From the NCBI GenBank assembly GCA_944320865.1, contig CALUJC010000017.1:1-64000 (forward strand): DNA of 64,000 nucleotides. Direction: 5' to 3'. The notes below the pieces were generated by a model, which made no database searches, was not told where the DNA came from, and saw only the letters and a program-made list of their open reading frames with translations. This stretch comes from an uncultured Bacteroides sp. (lineage in GTDB: Bacteria; Bacteroidota; Bacteroidia; Bacteroidales; Bacteroidaceae). Below are positions 18,011 through 26,097 of the stretch, in pieces (the first letter of the stretch is position 1; every line of letters begins with the position of its first letter). A program made the position numbers and the translations under genes.

Positions 18011-19352
18011 CAAATCATTACGCCGCTTCCGCCTGTGCCTCTGCGCCCTCGTGCTCGCACTGGCGGGCTGCACCGGGCAGGAATGGGAGGAGATGAATGC
18101 ACCGGAAGACAAAACGGCCGCATTCAGCTTTTCCGTGCAAGACATACAGACACGGGTGAACTACGACTTCGAACATTCTTTTTTCGACGAAGGTGACCTT
18201 GTGGGCTGCGTCATTGCGGAAGTGAATGCCGATGGCACATATACTTACCTCAGGAACTCTGCCTGGAAATACCAAAACGGAATGCTGGTTTTCCAATATT
18301 ATTGGGGATGGAAAATGGTTAGAGATCAATGGAACAATCCGTCAGTAATTTGGAATAAAATATATCCTACCGACACAGAAGTTCAAGGTCAAAACGACCA
18401 AACTGAAATAACCAACAAGATTATTGCCCCTGACACCGACAAAGGCGGGGAATACCTTACTTCTCCTTATCTTACTGCCAATCCGGACAAGAAATTGAGG
18501 TTCTTTTTCTTTTATCCGTATGTGGATAATGAGTTGCTGACTGCCGAATATCAACGCATGCAGGGTCTTTCTTATCAATTTTTAATCTATCCGAACTGCG
18601 CAACGGCTACAACAACTTTGCCTTCGTCACCTACTGATAATAGCTGGTCCCAACTCACTCTTTTAGGAGAAGTAAATGACGTAGACAATACTTCTACATA
18701 TTATAAGTACAACTGGACTGCTTATCCCTGCTTTGTCAACCACACCCAAGGCGATATAAATGCCGCAGGTCAGGCTAATGACCAACGCCTCCAGAACAGT
18801 GATTTTCTGTGGACAGCTTCACCGGATATAAACGTAAACTCTCAAAGCAGGGTATCCCTGCTGTTTCAGAAAAAGACAGCTACCATATTGGTATATAGTG
18901 AAACACAGCTTGATGACATTTATTTCATGGCAAATGAAGCTAATACGCTTCTCAGAGGTAACATAATTAATTTGGCAACAGGGACATTGACAGCCTACGA
19001 CGACCCGAATCCATATTATGAGCCCTCTGTACAAAAGAAAAACAAATATTTCAAAGCAGACGAGCGCATCATCCCCCGCTACCGGGGTCAGGACATAGCC
19101 GAAGGAAGTAATTATTACTTCTACCGCTTAGTGCTGCCCGCGCAAGAGGAGTGCAGCTTCAAGATGCACTTCGAAATTGCAGAAGGTGGCATCAATCAAG
19201 ACATCGACCTATCGGCCGATGACCACCTGTCTGCACTAAAAGAAGGCTACCTCTATTCTATCCGCATCTCGAAAGACGGCAAGACCGTGATACGGATAAA
19301 CGACTGGATAGACAACGGCAGCAGCGACTTGGAAGAAGTTACACAACCTTAA
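18000..19352 (+). CDS. Fimbrillin family lipoprotein, AT-rich centre
   Basis: A 450-residue lipoprotein (lipobox LAGC, Cys24). IQTRVNY at 49-55 and SFFDEGDLVG (60-69) repeat the block of the neighbouring subunits, and the end KEGYLYSIRISKDGKTVIRINDW is typical of the family. The middle, coded by about 18300-19060, is much more AT-rich than both ends, which suggests that a variable domain has been exchanged. The start MNTDKS at 18000 is preferred because it overlaps the upstream stop and leaves a normal signal peptide. Confidence 0.83.
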   Translation: MNTDKSLRRFRLCLCALVLALAGCTGQEWEEMNAPEDKTAAFSFSVQDIQTRVNYDFEHSFFDEGDLVGCVIAEVNADGTYTYLRNSAWKYQNGMLVFQYYWGWKMVRDQWNNPSVIWNKIYPTDTEVQGQNDQTEITNKIIAPDTDKGGEYLTSPYLTANPDKKLRFFFFYPYVDNELLTAEYQRMQGLSYQFLIYPNCATATTTLPSSPTDNSWSQLTLLGEVNDVDNTSTYYKYNWTAYPCFVNHTQGDINAAGQANDQRLQNSDFLWTASPDINVNSQSRVSLLFQKKTATILVYSETQLDDIYFMANEANTLLRGNIINLATGTLTAYDDPNPYYEPSVQKKNKYFKADERIIPRYRGQDIAEGSNYYFYRLVLPAQEECSFKMHFEIAEGGINQDIDLSADDHLSALKEGYLYSIRISKDGKTVIRINDWIDNGSSDLEEVTQP

Positions 19353-19375
19353 CCGATAAAAAACAGACCTGCATC

Positions 19376-21901
19376 ATGACACGGAACATATATTTCAGAC
19401 TAATAACCGCCCTGCTGCTGGCATCTGCCCTGACGGCATGCGAAGACGAAGACATCGTGCAAAGCAATGGAAGCCACGCTGCCAGCAATGCCTTTTGGGC
19501 GCAATATGACTTTGTATTGGGCGAAAACAGCTACATGACACGCGTAAGCTATGAAGACGACAAAGTGTCCCTGTTTGAAGAGGGGGACGAGATAGGGGTG
19601 TATGTGGTGAACGATGAGGGGAATCTGGTATCGGGCGAAACATATAACAGCAATGTCCGCTACGTGGTGCGGAACGCTACCCATTTGGAGAACAACGAAC
19701 AGCGCCAGGTGCTGCTGCCGTTCAATCCCAATGAGGCTGTCACCAAGAATCCGGCCTACCACTACGTGCTCTACTACCCGTATGATGCCGATATGACATT
19801 GAATCGCTTGAAGGATTATACCCATAGCGTGGCAACCGACCAAGGGGAAGCAGGGGCTTTCGAGGCTTCCGACCTGTTGTGGTGCTACTACACGCCCCCG
19901 GCTGGCAGCACGGAAGCCTACGAGGTGACATTCGACCACGCCATGGCACAGATAGTCGTACTGCTGGGCGGCATCTACATGCCCGGCGAAAACCAAGCCT
20001 CGGCAGTGCAACTTCTGAACATGTCAGTGCAGGCCACGGACATCAATATGGTACAGCCAGGAGGAACATCGTTTTCCTACACTACCTCCAACACAAAAGT
20101 GGAAGAAATAGGCGCCTGGTGGTTTGAAAAAGGCAGCACGAACGACCTCCTGCAATACCGCGCCTGCATCCCCGCGCAAGCCATCGGTGCAGGCGAACCT
20201 TTGGTGCGGATTCACTTCAACAGTGCCACCTATAAAGACTACAAGATAAACACCGAGCTTCAGTTGAAGCCCGGACATACCTACACCCTCACCCTCAGCA
20301 AGGAAGGTATCACCGAGATAGAAATCAATGACGATGACACCTGGGTGTATGATGTGCTCGACCCCGAAACCGGCCGCCCCGTAGGGTTGCTGTGCAGGGA
20401 GTATTTGAGGTATCAAGAAAAAGACGATACTGACGCGCACACCGGTACAGAAGGGACAAATACAGACGGCACTGCGACCAAATGGATTAACTCGCAAGCA
20501 TGGGTGTTCTACAATTTACAACCAGGTACGGATACTCCCGAATTAAGTAAAGGCAAGGTATTAAGATTTCTTTATGATATTGACAATAGATACAGTCCTA
20601 ATGGAGGAAACGGAACTACAAGATGGCCTGCTCCTCATTATAAAAAAAGTCAACTTGGCCTCTTTACGCCCATGCATGGTTATTTGTGGGCTGACGGAAA
20701 AGAATCATATAATTGGGATTATGGAAAAGAATCTGAAAAGCCAGAAAACTATCAAGAATACTACATGCATGGTGGAACAATTTATTGGGATGGAGAACAC
20801 AACAAAATTATTAAATTCGAACTCCCTAAAGAAAACATAACAAATTCTCAAGCAGCAGCACAAGGGCATATCGCCATCAGCCAAGAAGGCACAGTAGACA
20901 TCTCTTATGACAATATTTATGCAGAAAATGCAAAAATAGGGCTCATCACCCCACATTATCTTATAGATACCCGCACAACTTCAAGCGGCACAACAGAGAT
21001 CAACCAGTATCCATTGGTAAAGATTGGATATAATCAATTCTGGATGTCCAAACCTTTACGGACAACTATTTTTACAGACGGTACACCTATCACTTGCTAC
21101 AACAAAACTGATGGCACAATGGGAATAAGTTTTAACTCCGATGAAAGAATCGGAGCAGGATATATATTCCCTTTTTGGACAGAACAAGGTAATACAACAA
21201 ATTCATACGACCCTTATAATAATGAAGATGAAATGTATCCTGAAAATACAACTTTCCGCCCCGCACCATTTTACAACAAAATAACAATCGACCATGAAAA
21301 TTTTATCCCTGTCCCCATGAATGACCAAATAGAGTATCTTATGCCCGGACAGGATGACATAAAAGAAATAGGGAACTATTTCGGGCCTTATTTTGCTGCA
21401 AAAATGTGTACAAGAGAAATTGCCAAATATAATGGTGACAATTTCGAATACGACAAATACACTGCAGTATGCAAAGGAGAAACATATAGCGGAAGTGCAA
21501 CTGCCAACGCCTATGTTGCCAACATCAGTGGTCTCAATTTACACGCATTAGGACAGTTAGCACCGGCAACAAGCCTTAACAGTTGCTCGGAGGTAACAGC
21601 AAACGCCACCATCATGCTAAAATCATCTCAAGCAGAATATGTTGACTTATTTATGATACATGTTTATGACCCGTGGAATGCAACACTTGATGTGGGAGGG
21701 GGAAACTCTAGTACACTCCAAAGCTCAAACCACCAAGGTGCCACGTACCGCATAACTCAAGAATTCGCCCAAGTCCGCCTGTTCATGCGCTTCAAGAATC
21801 CTACAGCCGGCGGCACTTCGGTGTCCTACCACACCCGCTCCGCCTCCCCGCAGCAGCCGGAAAGCCGCAACGTGTATGTGCCGCTGGAGGCAGTGGAGTG
21901 A
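19376..21901 (+). CDS. Large fimbrillin-family lipoprotein, probable tip adhesin
   Basis: An 841-residue lipoprotein (lipobox LTAC, Cys22). Residues 1-320 are a fimbrillin module with YMTRVSY (53-59), SLFEEGDEIG (65-74), HYVLYYPYDAD and LKPGHTYTLTLSKEGITEIEI. A second large region from about 330 to 795 is unlike the other subunits and is coded by AT-rich DNA (about 20500-21740). The last 45 residues (FAQVRLFMRFKNP to the end) return to GC-rich DNA and are duplicated at 22645. As the last and largest gene of the operon it is a good candidate for the tip adhesin; the ligand is unknown. Confidence 0.8.
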   Translation: MTRNIYFRLITALLLASALTACEDEDIVQSNGSHAASNAFWAQYDFVLGENSYMTRVSYEDDKVSLFEEGDEIGVYVVNDEGNLVSGETYNSNVRYVVRNATHLENNEQRQVLLPFNPNEAVTKNPAYHYVLYYPYDADMTLNRLKDYTHSVATDQGEAGAFEASDLLWCYYTPPAGSTEAYEVTFDHAMAQIVVLLGGIYMPGENQASAVQLLNMSVQATDINMVQPGGTSFSYTTSNTKVEEIGAWWFEKGSTNDLLQYRACIPAQAIGAGEPLVRIHFNSATYKDYKINTELQLKPGHTYTLTLSKEGITEIEINDDDTWVYDVLDPETGRPVGLLCREYLRYQEKDDTDAHTGTEGTNTDGTATKWINSQAWVFYNLQPGTDTPELSKGKVLRFLYDIDNRYSPNGGNGTTRWPAPHYKKSQLGLFTPMHGYLWADGKESYNWDYGKESEKPENYQEYYMHGGTIYWDGEHNKIIKFELPKENITNSQAAAQGHIAISQEGTVDISYDNIYAENAKIGLITPHYLIDTRTTSSGTTEINQYPLVKIGYNQFWMSKPLRTTIFTDGTPITCYNKTDGTMGISFNSDERIGAGYIFPFWTEQGNTTNSYDPYNNEDEMYPENTTFRPAPFYNKITIDHENFIPVPMNDQIEYLMPGQDDIKEIGNYFGPYFAAKMCTREIAKYNGDNFEYDKYTAVCKGETYSGSATANAYVANISGLNLHALGQLAPATSLNSCSEVTANATIMLKSSQAEYVDLFMIHVYDPWNATLDVGGGNSSTLQSSNHQGATYRITQEFAQVRLFMRFKNPTAGGTSVSYHTRSASPQQPESRNVYVPLEAVE

Positions 21902-21909
21902 GCGAAAGG
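21764..21909 (+). repeat. 146-bp direct repeat, copy in the adhesin 3' end
   Basis: Identical to 22645-22790 except for three positions. It begins in frame at the codon for Phe797 and extends 8 bases past the stop codon. Confidence 0.95.
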
Positions 21910-21963
21910 GGTAGAACGGGAACTTGAAGCACTGCGCGCATGGGCTGAAGTATGCGCCACTCG

Positions 21964-22242
21964 TCATTTATCCCCGTAATGTCCTTTCAACGAAACGACA
22001 AACACGGTGACAACATCTTCATCTATCCGGTAAATAAGGCGCGAGCCTTTGTCAATTCTACGGCTCCAATAGCCTTGCAGGTTACCCCTAAGTTGCTCAA
22101 CCTGCCCCGTGCCTGTAGCTGGGTGTTGCTGCAATTCCTCAAAGAGAGAAACAATCTTCTGAAGAATCTTTTTTTGCCCGGATTTATGCCACTCCTTTAG
22201 CTGTTGCTCCGCCTTGGGCACCAATACTAACTTATAACTCAT
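21964..22242 (-). CDS. YoeB/Txe-like toxin
   Basis: A 92-residue RelE/ParE-fold protein very similar in layout to Txe/YoeB mRNA interferases, which cut mRNA in the ribosomal A site: KAEQQLKEWHKSGQKKILQKI, QLRGNLQGYWSRRIDKG, SRLIYRIDED and the C-terminal HYGDK with the catalytic-type His. It overlaps the antitoxin by four bases (ATGA). The pair lies between the adhesin gene and the orphan copy of its 3' end. Confidence 0.88.
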   Translation of the reverse strand: MSYKLVLVPKAEQQLKEWHKSGQKKILQKIVSLFEELQQHPATGTGQVEQLRGNLQGYWSRRIDKGSRLIYRIDEDVVTVFVVSLKGHYGDK

Positions 22243-22532
22243 ACACCCAAAAGAGCTTTTATTTCATCTATGGAATAAGCCTTTCCCTTGCCGGCTTTCA
22301 TGTCGGCTATCCCTTGGTAAAGGCCTTTCATGTTCTCCGCATCGTTGAACCATTCATCGCCCGAAGGAGAAGGATTCTCGCTCACCTCCACCGATATGCT
22401 GTCTGCCTTTGATATAAGCAACTGCTCGATGTAGGTTTTCAAGCTCTTGCCCTGCGCCACAGCAATCAATGATAATTTCCTCAACGTGTCTTCCGGAAGA
22501 TCTATGTTCTTCCTTTTCAATGTCATATCCAT
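22239..22532 (-). CDS. Antitoxin partner of the YoeB-like toxin
   Basis: A 97-residue protein with an N-terminal part that looks ribbon-helix-helix-like (NIDLPEDTLRKLSLIAVAQG, then SLKTYIEQLL) and an acidic C-terminal tail for toxin binding (EWFNDAENMKGLYQGIADMK, YSIDEIKALLGV). It is first in the bicistron, as usual for such pairs. It probably represses its own promoter through the palindrome just upstream. The exact antitoxin family was not recognised. Confidence 0.8.
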   Translation of the reverse strand: MDMTLKRKNIDLPEDTLRKLSLIAVAQGKSLKTYIEQLLISKADSISVEVSENPSPSGDEWFNDAENMKGLYQGIADMKAGKGKAYSIDEIKALLGV

Positions 22533-22555
22533 TTCAATGCTATTTTTGTATAAGG

Positions 22556-22593
22556 CAAAGGTATAGAATATATCTGATGTATATCATATATTC
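22556..22593 (-). promoter_or_regulatory. Promoter and operator-like palindrome of the toxin-antitoxin pair
   Basis: Minus strand TACCTTTG at 22556-22563 fits the -7 consensus. Directly upstream, perfect arms GAATATAT (22566-22573) and ATATATTC (22586-22593) form a dyad overlapping the spacer, where an antitoxin-toxin complex could bind. Confidence 0.65.
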
Positions 22594-22644
22594 GTGCAAT
22601 TATTTCGTCTGCAGACGGTAAAAAACGGCATTTACACCCACTTC

Positions 22645-22790
22645 TTCGCCCAAGTCCGCCTGTTCATGCGCTTCAAGAATCCTACAGCCGGCGGCACTTC
22701 GGTGTCCTACCACACCCGCTCTGCCTCCCCACAACAGCCGGAAAGCCGCAACGTGTATGTGCCGCTGGAGGCAGTGGAGTGAGCGAAAGG
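22645..22790 (+). pseudogene. Orphan 3' end of a fimbrial adhesin gene
   Basis: A second copy of the last 45 codons and 8 downstream bases of the 841-residue adhesin. The three differences (TCC/TCT, CCG/CCA, CAG/CAA) are all synonymous. The frame stays open upstream only to 22567, where it runs into the antitoxin promoter, so no start or signal peptide exists. It looks like the remnant of an earlier adhesin gene or a donor end for recombination. The rest of the gap to 23267 holds the hairpin at 23025 and the deaD promoter. Confidence 0.85.
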
Positions 22791-23024
22791 CTGAAATGAG
22801 TGTTTACGATGGCACGCAAAACGTGCTTGCCCCCGCACAGACAAACCATGCAAGAACGAGAATGTAAACATATTAAAATTCCTGCATCCTCCGCGCCAAA
22901 ATCCATAAATGTTTACGTGAAAAATCTTGACTGTTTAATTTTCCTTACAAAAAACGCTCCAAAAAGTACCCGTAACCAGCTATTATTCAACATATTGCCG
23001 CAACAAACACGCCCCGGCTACGTA

Positions 23025-23097
23025 CCACCTCCGACTCTCCTCCGATACAAGTCCGACTCAAGTCCGATAATCCATGGGCGTATTGGGTCGGAGGTGG
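23025..23097. repeat. Inverted repeat between antitoxin and DEAD-box helicase genes
   Basis: Perfect 11-bp arms CCACCTCCGAC (23025-23035) and GTCGGAGGTGG (23087-23097) enclose short repeats of the type AGTCCGAC/AGTCCGATA. It lies between divergent genes like the GTACGA repeats, but its sequence is different. Confidence 0.6.
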
Positions 23098-23203
23098 ACC
23101 GTAGAAAATACGGACATGTCCGGGAGGAAATAGGGAGATGACAGCCTTTGGAATGGTTGTTTTTGTAAATATTCCTTTTTCGCACTAACCTTTCGGAGGG
23201 GAA

Positions 23204-23235
23204 TATTGCAATCCCACGGAAAATGCGTACCTTTG
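23204..23235 (+). promoter_or_regulatory. deaD promoter
   Basis: ATTG (23204-23207, one change from TTTG), a 20-base spacer and TACCTTTG (23228-23235), 32 bases before the start codon. Confidence 0.65.
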
Positions 23236-23266
23236 CACCCGAATTTCAAGTAACACAAGATTTTAA

Positions 23267-25129
23267 ATGAAGACATTTGAAGAACTTGGTGTGTCGGCCG
23301 AGATACGCCAAGCCATTGAAGAAATGGGCTACGCGCAACCGATGCCCGTGCAAGAAGAAGTAATCCCCTACCTGCTGGGCGAGAATAACGACGTGGTGGC
23401 GCTGGCGCAGACCGGCACCGGCAAGACAGCCGCCTACGGGTTGCCGCTCATCCAGAAGACGGACGTGACGCGCAACGTGCCCCAATCGCTCATCCTCTGC
23501 CCCACGCGCGAACTGTGCCTGCAGATAGCGGGCGACCTGAGCGACTACTCCAAATACATCAGCGGGCTGCGCGTGCTGCCCGTATACGGCGGCTCGTCCA
23601 TCGAGAGCCAGATACGCGCGCTGAAGCGCGGCGTGCACATCATCGTGGCTACGCCGGGGCGCCTCATCGACCTGATGGAGCGCAAAACGGTATCGCTGGC
23701 CACCGTGCAGAACGTGGTGATGGACGAGGCCGACGAGATGCTGGACATGGGCTTCACCGACAGCATCAACGCCATCCTGGCCGACGTGCCCCAGGAGCGC
23801 AACACGCTGCTCTTCTCCGCCACCATGAGCCCGGAGATAAGCCGCATAGCCCGGCAGTACCTGCACAACGCCAAGGAAATCACCATCGGGCGGAAAAACG
23901 AGAGCACCAACACCGTGAAGCACGTGGCCTACTGCGTGCACGCCAAAGACAAATATGCCGCACTGAAGCGCATAGTAGACTACTATCCCCAGATATATGC
24001 CATCATCTTCTGCCGCACACGCGCCGAGACGCAGGAGATTGCCGACAAGCTGATGCAGGAAGGCTACAATGCCGACGCCCTGCACGGCGACCTCAGCCAG
24101 GCGCAACGCGACCAGGTGATGCAGAAGTTCCGCATACGCAACCTGCAGCTGCTGGTGGCCACCGACGTGGCAGCCCGCGGGCTGGACGTGGACGACCTGA
24201 CGCACGTGATAAACTACGGCCTGCCCGACGACGTGGAAAGCTATACCCACCGCAGCGGGCGCACGGGCCGCGCCGGAAAGACGGGCACCTCCATCGCCAT
24301 CATCAACCTGCGCGAGAAGGGCAAGCTGAAACAGATAGAACGCATCATCGGCAAGAAGTTTGAGGCAGGCGAAATGCCCACCGGCAAGCAAATCTGCGAA
24401 AAACAACTGATGAAGCAGATAGACGACCTGGAAAAGGTGAAAGTGAACGAGGAAGAGATAGCCGACTTCATGCCCGACGTGTACCGCAAGCTGGACTGGC
24501 TGTCGAAAGAAGACCTCATAAAGCGCATGGTGAGCCACGAGTTCAACCGCTTCCTGGACTACTACCGCGACCGCGAAGAGATACAAGTGGCCTCCTTCCT
24601 GGAGGGCGGCCGCAAGGAAAAGAAAGGCCGGGGCGAAAAGACAAACGCCAAGGGGCCACGCCGCGCGGAAGAAGGCTACACGCGCCTGTTCATCAACTTG
24701 GGCAAGGCAGACAACTTCTTCCCCACCGACCTCATCAGCCTGCTCAACAGCCACACACGCGGGCGCATCGCCGTGGGCCGCATCGACCTGATGCGCAACT
24801 TTGCCTTCTTTGAAGTGGAAGAAGGCGCCACAAAAAATGTACTGAAGGCACTGAACCGCGCTTCCTGGAGAGGGCACAAGGTATCGGTAGAAGTGGCCGA
24901 CGCCGACGACAAAGGACAGGGCGGCAAAGAAGGCGGCAAGCGCAAAGGCGGGAACAAGCCGGCTAAGGCAACAGCCCAAACCCGCCATGCCAAGCAGGAA
25001 TATGCCCCTGCCAACAAGAAGAAAGACGACTGGCGCCAATTCTTCCAACCCGGCAACGAGCTGCGCGGAATTGAACCGGACTTCAGCGAGGAGGGCTGGG
25101 CAAAACGGTCGAAGAAGAAAAAGAGATAA
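23267..25129 (+). CDS. deaD: DEAD-box RNA helicase with DbpA-type RNA-binding domain
   Basis: A 620-residue ATP-dependent RNA helicase of the DeaD/CsdA type, which remodels ribosomal precursors and structured mRNA, often in the cold. Motifs: Q-motif GYAQPMPVQ (21-29), AQTGTGKT (47-54), PTREL, DEAD (153-156), SAT (184-186), ARGLD (303-307) and HRSGRTGR (328-335). A DbpA-like RNA-binding domain spans about 470-545 (YTRLFINLGKADNFFPTDLI), and a basic Lys/Gly-rich tail ends the protein. The stop codon TAA is the left target duplication of the first repeat element downstream. Confidence 0.93.
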   Translation: MKTFEELGVSAEIRQAIEEMGYAQPMPVQEEVIPYLLGENNDVVALAQTGTGKTAAYGLPLIQKTDVTRNVPQSLILCPTRELCLQIAGDLSDYSKYISGLRVLPVYGGSSIESQIRALKRGVHIIVATPGRLIDLMERKTVSLATVQNVVMDEADEMLDMGFTDSINAILADVPQERNTLLFSATMSPEISRIARQYLHNAKEITIGRKNESTNTVKHVAYCVHAKDKYAALKRIVDYYPQIYAIIFCRTRAETQEIADKLMQEGYNADALHGDLSQAQRDQVMQKFRIRNLQLLVATDVAARGLDVDDLTHVINYGLPDDVESYTHRSGRTGRAGKTGTSIAIINLREKGKLKQIERIIGKKFEAGEMPTGKQICEKQLMKQIDDLEKVKVNEEEIADFMPDVYRKLDWLSKEDLIKRMVSHEFNRFLDYYRDREEIQVASFLEGGRKEKKGRGEKTNAKGPRRAEEGYTRLFINLGKADNFFPTDLISLLNSHTRGRIAVGRIDLMRNFAFFEVEEGATKNVLKALNRASWRGHKVSVEVADADDKGQGGKEGGKRKGGNKPAKATAQTRHAKQEYAPANKKKDDWRQFFQPGNELRGIEPDFSEEGWAKRSKKKKR

Positions 25130-25271
25130 GAGCTTGTTTAAGAATCGCTTTCCCTGTCATGTTAAGCAAGCGAAGCGAAGTCGAAACATCTCCTGAATGC
25201 CCTTACCGCATGAGGAGATTCTTCACTTCATTCAGAATGACAGAACAAATGAAAATTTAAACGACAAGCTC
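25130..25271. mobile_element. 142-bp MITE-like element carrying a TGTCAT palindrome
   Basis: Begins GAGCTTGTTTAA and ends in the complement of GAGCTTGTCGTTTAAATTTT. It is flanked by TAA at 25127-25129 (the deaD stop codon) and at 25272-25274. A copy of the TGTCAT...ATGACA repeat fills it (25155-25243). Ends and target duplication match the 173-bp element next to it, so it may be a derivative of the same family. Confidence 0.65.
25155..25243. repeat. TGTCAT...ATGACA palindromic repeat, copy c
   Basis: TGTCATGTTAAGCAAGCGAAG to CACTTCATTCAGAATGACA, nested inside the 142-bp element after deaD. Confidence 0.7.
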
Positions 25272-25274
25272 TAA

Positions 25275-25447
25275 GAGCTTGTTTAAATTTTGCTCAGCTT
25301 TATTTTGAGTGCTGTTTCCGAGGATATTTTTCTGTTGTCATGAGGAGCGTAGCGGGCTACGTGACGAATAACAACAGGAAAAGAGACCGGAAAGAGGCTC
25401 AAAAGGGGCTGAATAAAAATCTTTAAGAGGAAAATTTAAACAAGCTC
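25275..25447 (+). mobile_element. 173-bp MITE-like element, copy A
   Basis: Perfect 17-bp terminal inverted repeats GAGCTTGTTTAAATTTT, no coding capacity, and TAA duplications at 25272-25274 and 25448-25450. A near-identical copy (about six differences) lies inverted at 30245-30417. A 3-bp TNA duplication is known for IS5-family elements of the IS1031 type, so mobilisation by such a transposase is inferred. With the 142-bp element it fills the gap between convergent deaD and the sigma factor gene. Confidence 0.85.
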
Positions 25448-25453
25448 TAAACC

Positions 25454-26017
25454 TCAGCAGAAAAAGATGAGATAAAAGAGATAATCGCCAAGGGCAATGC
25501 GCAATGCTTTCAAGCCCTTGGTGATGTGATATTCCACTGCCTTGACGGATATACCCAGTGCGGAAGCAATCTCACGGTTGGGTTGCCCCCGGAAACGGCT
25601 ACGCACCAATACCTCGCGGGTCTGTGGGGGCAAGGCATTCAAGGCATGGCTTACCAACTGCTGAATTTCATCGGACAACAGTTTTTCGGGATTACAAGCC
25701 TCAAGGGTGGAAATTTTAAGCTGAAGCTCCCACTCTTCCAACGATTGCAGGCCTGCTACGGCTTGTGCTTCCATAGCCTGGTGCTTCAGTTGGTTGAGGC
25801 ATTTATGCTTGACTACGGAAAGCAGATAAGCAGGCAGGTTCTCGTCGGCAATGCTGTCCCGGTTTTCCCAATAGTACATGAAGCTATCGTTCACGACATC
25901 CTCTGCCGCCTCATCCGTCAGCATATAGGAACGGGCGAAACGAACAAAGCGGCCGTAATAAGCAGTATAAAACCGGTTAAAATTCAGCGAATATTCTTCC
26001 GATGCTTGTTGATTCAT
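25454..26017 (-). CDS. ECF-type RNA polymerase sigma factor
   Basis: A 187-residue sigma-70 family extracytoplasmic function factor. Region 2 is at about 10-75 (FNRFYTAYYGRFVRFARSYM, then AEDVVNDSFMYYWENRD). Region 4 with its helix-turn-helix is at about 120-175 (LNALPPQTREVLVRSRFRG, NREIASALGISVKAVEYHI). It resembles Bacteroides factors that normally pair with FecR-like anti-sigma and SusC/D genes, but no such genes lie nearby, so its regulon and signal are unknown. The start at 26017 is chosen because the promoter match overlaps the longer frame. Confidence 0.88.
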   Translation of the reverse strand: MNQQASEEYSLNFNRFYTAYYGRFVRFARSYMLTDEAAEDVVNDSFMYYWENRDSIADENLPAYLLSVVKHKCLNQLKHQAMEAQAVAGLQSLEEWELQLKISTLEACNPEKLLSDEIQQLVSHALNALPPQTREVLVRSRFRGQPNREIASALGISVKAVEYHITKGLKALRIALGDYLFYLIFFC

Positions 26018-26038
26018 TAGTAATGCCAAGGTTTCGCG

Positions 26039-26046
26039 CAAATATA
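26039..26046 (-). promoter_or_regulatory. ECF sigma gene promoter -7 element
   Basis: Minus strand TATATTTG fits TAnnTTTG, about 22 bases upstream of the chosen start. Confidence 0.5.
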
Positions 26047-26097
26047 AGCCAAATTTCCTGAAGAAAAAAGAAACAAGCTGAAAATGAAGATTTACCT

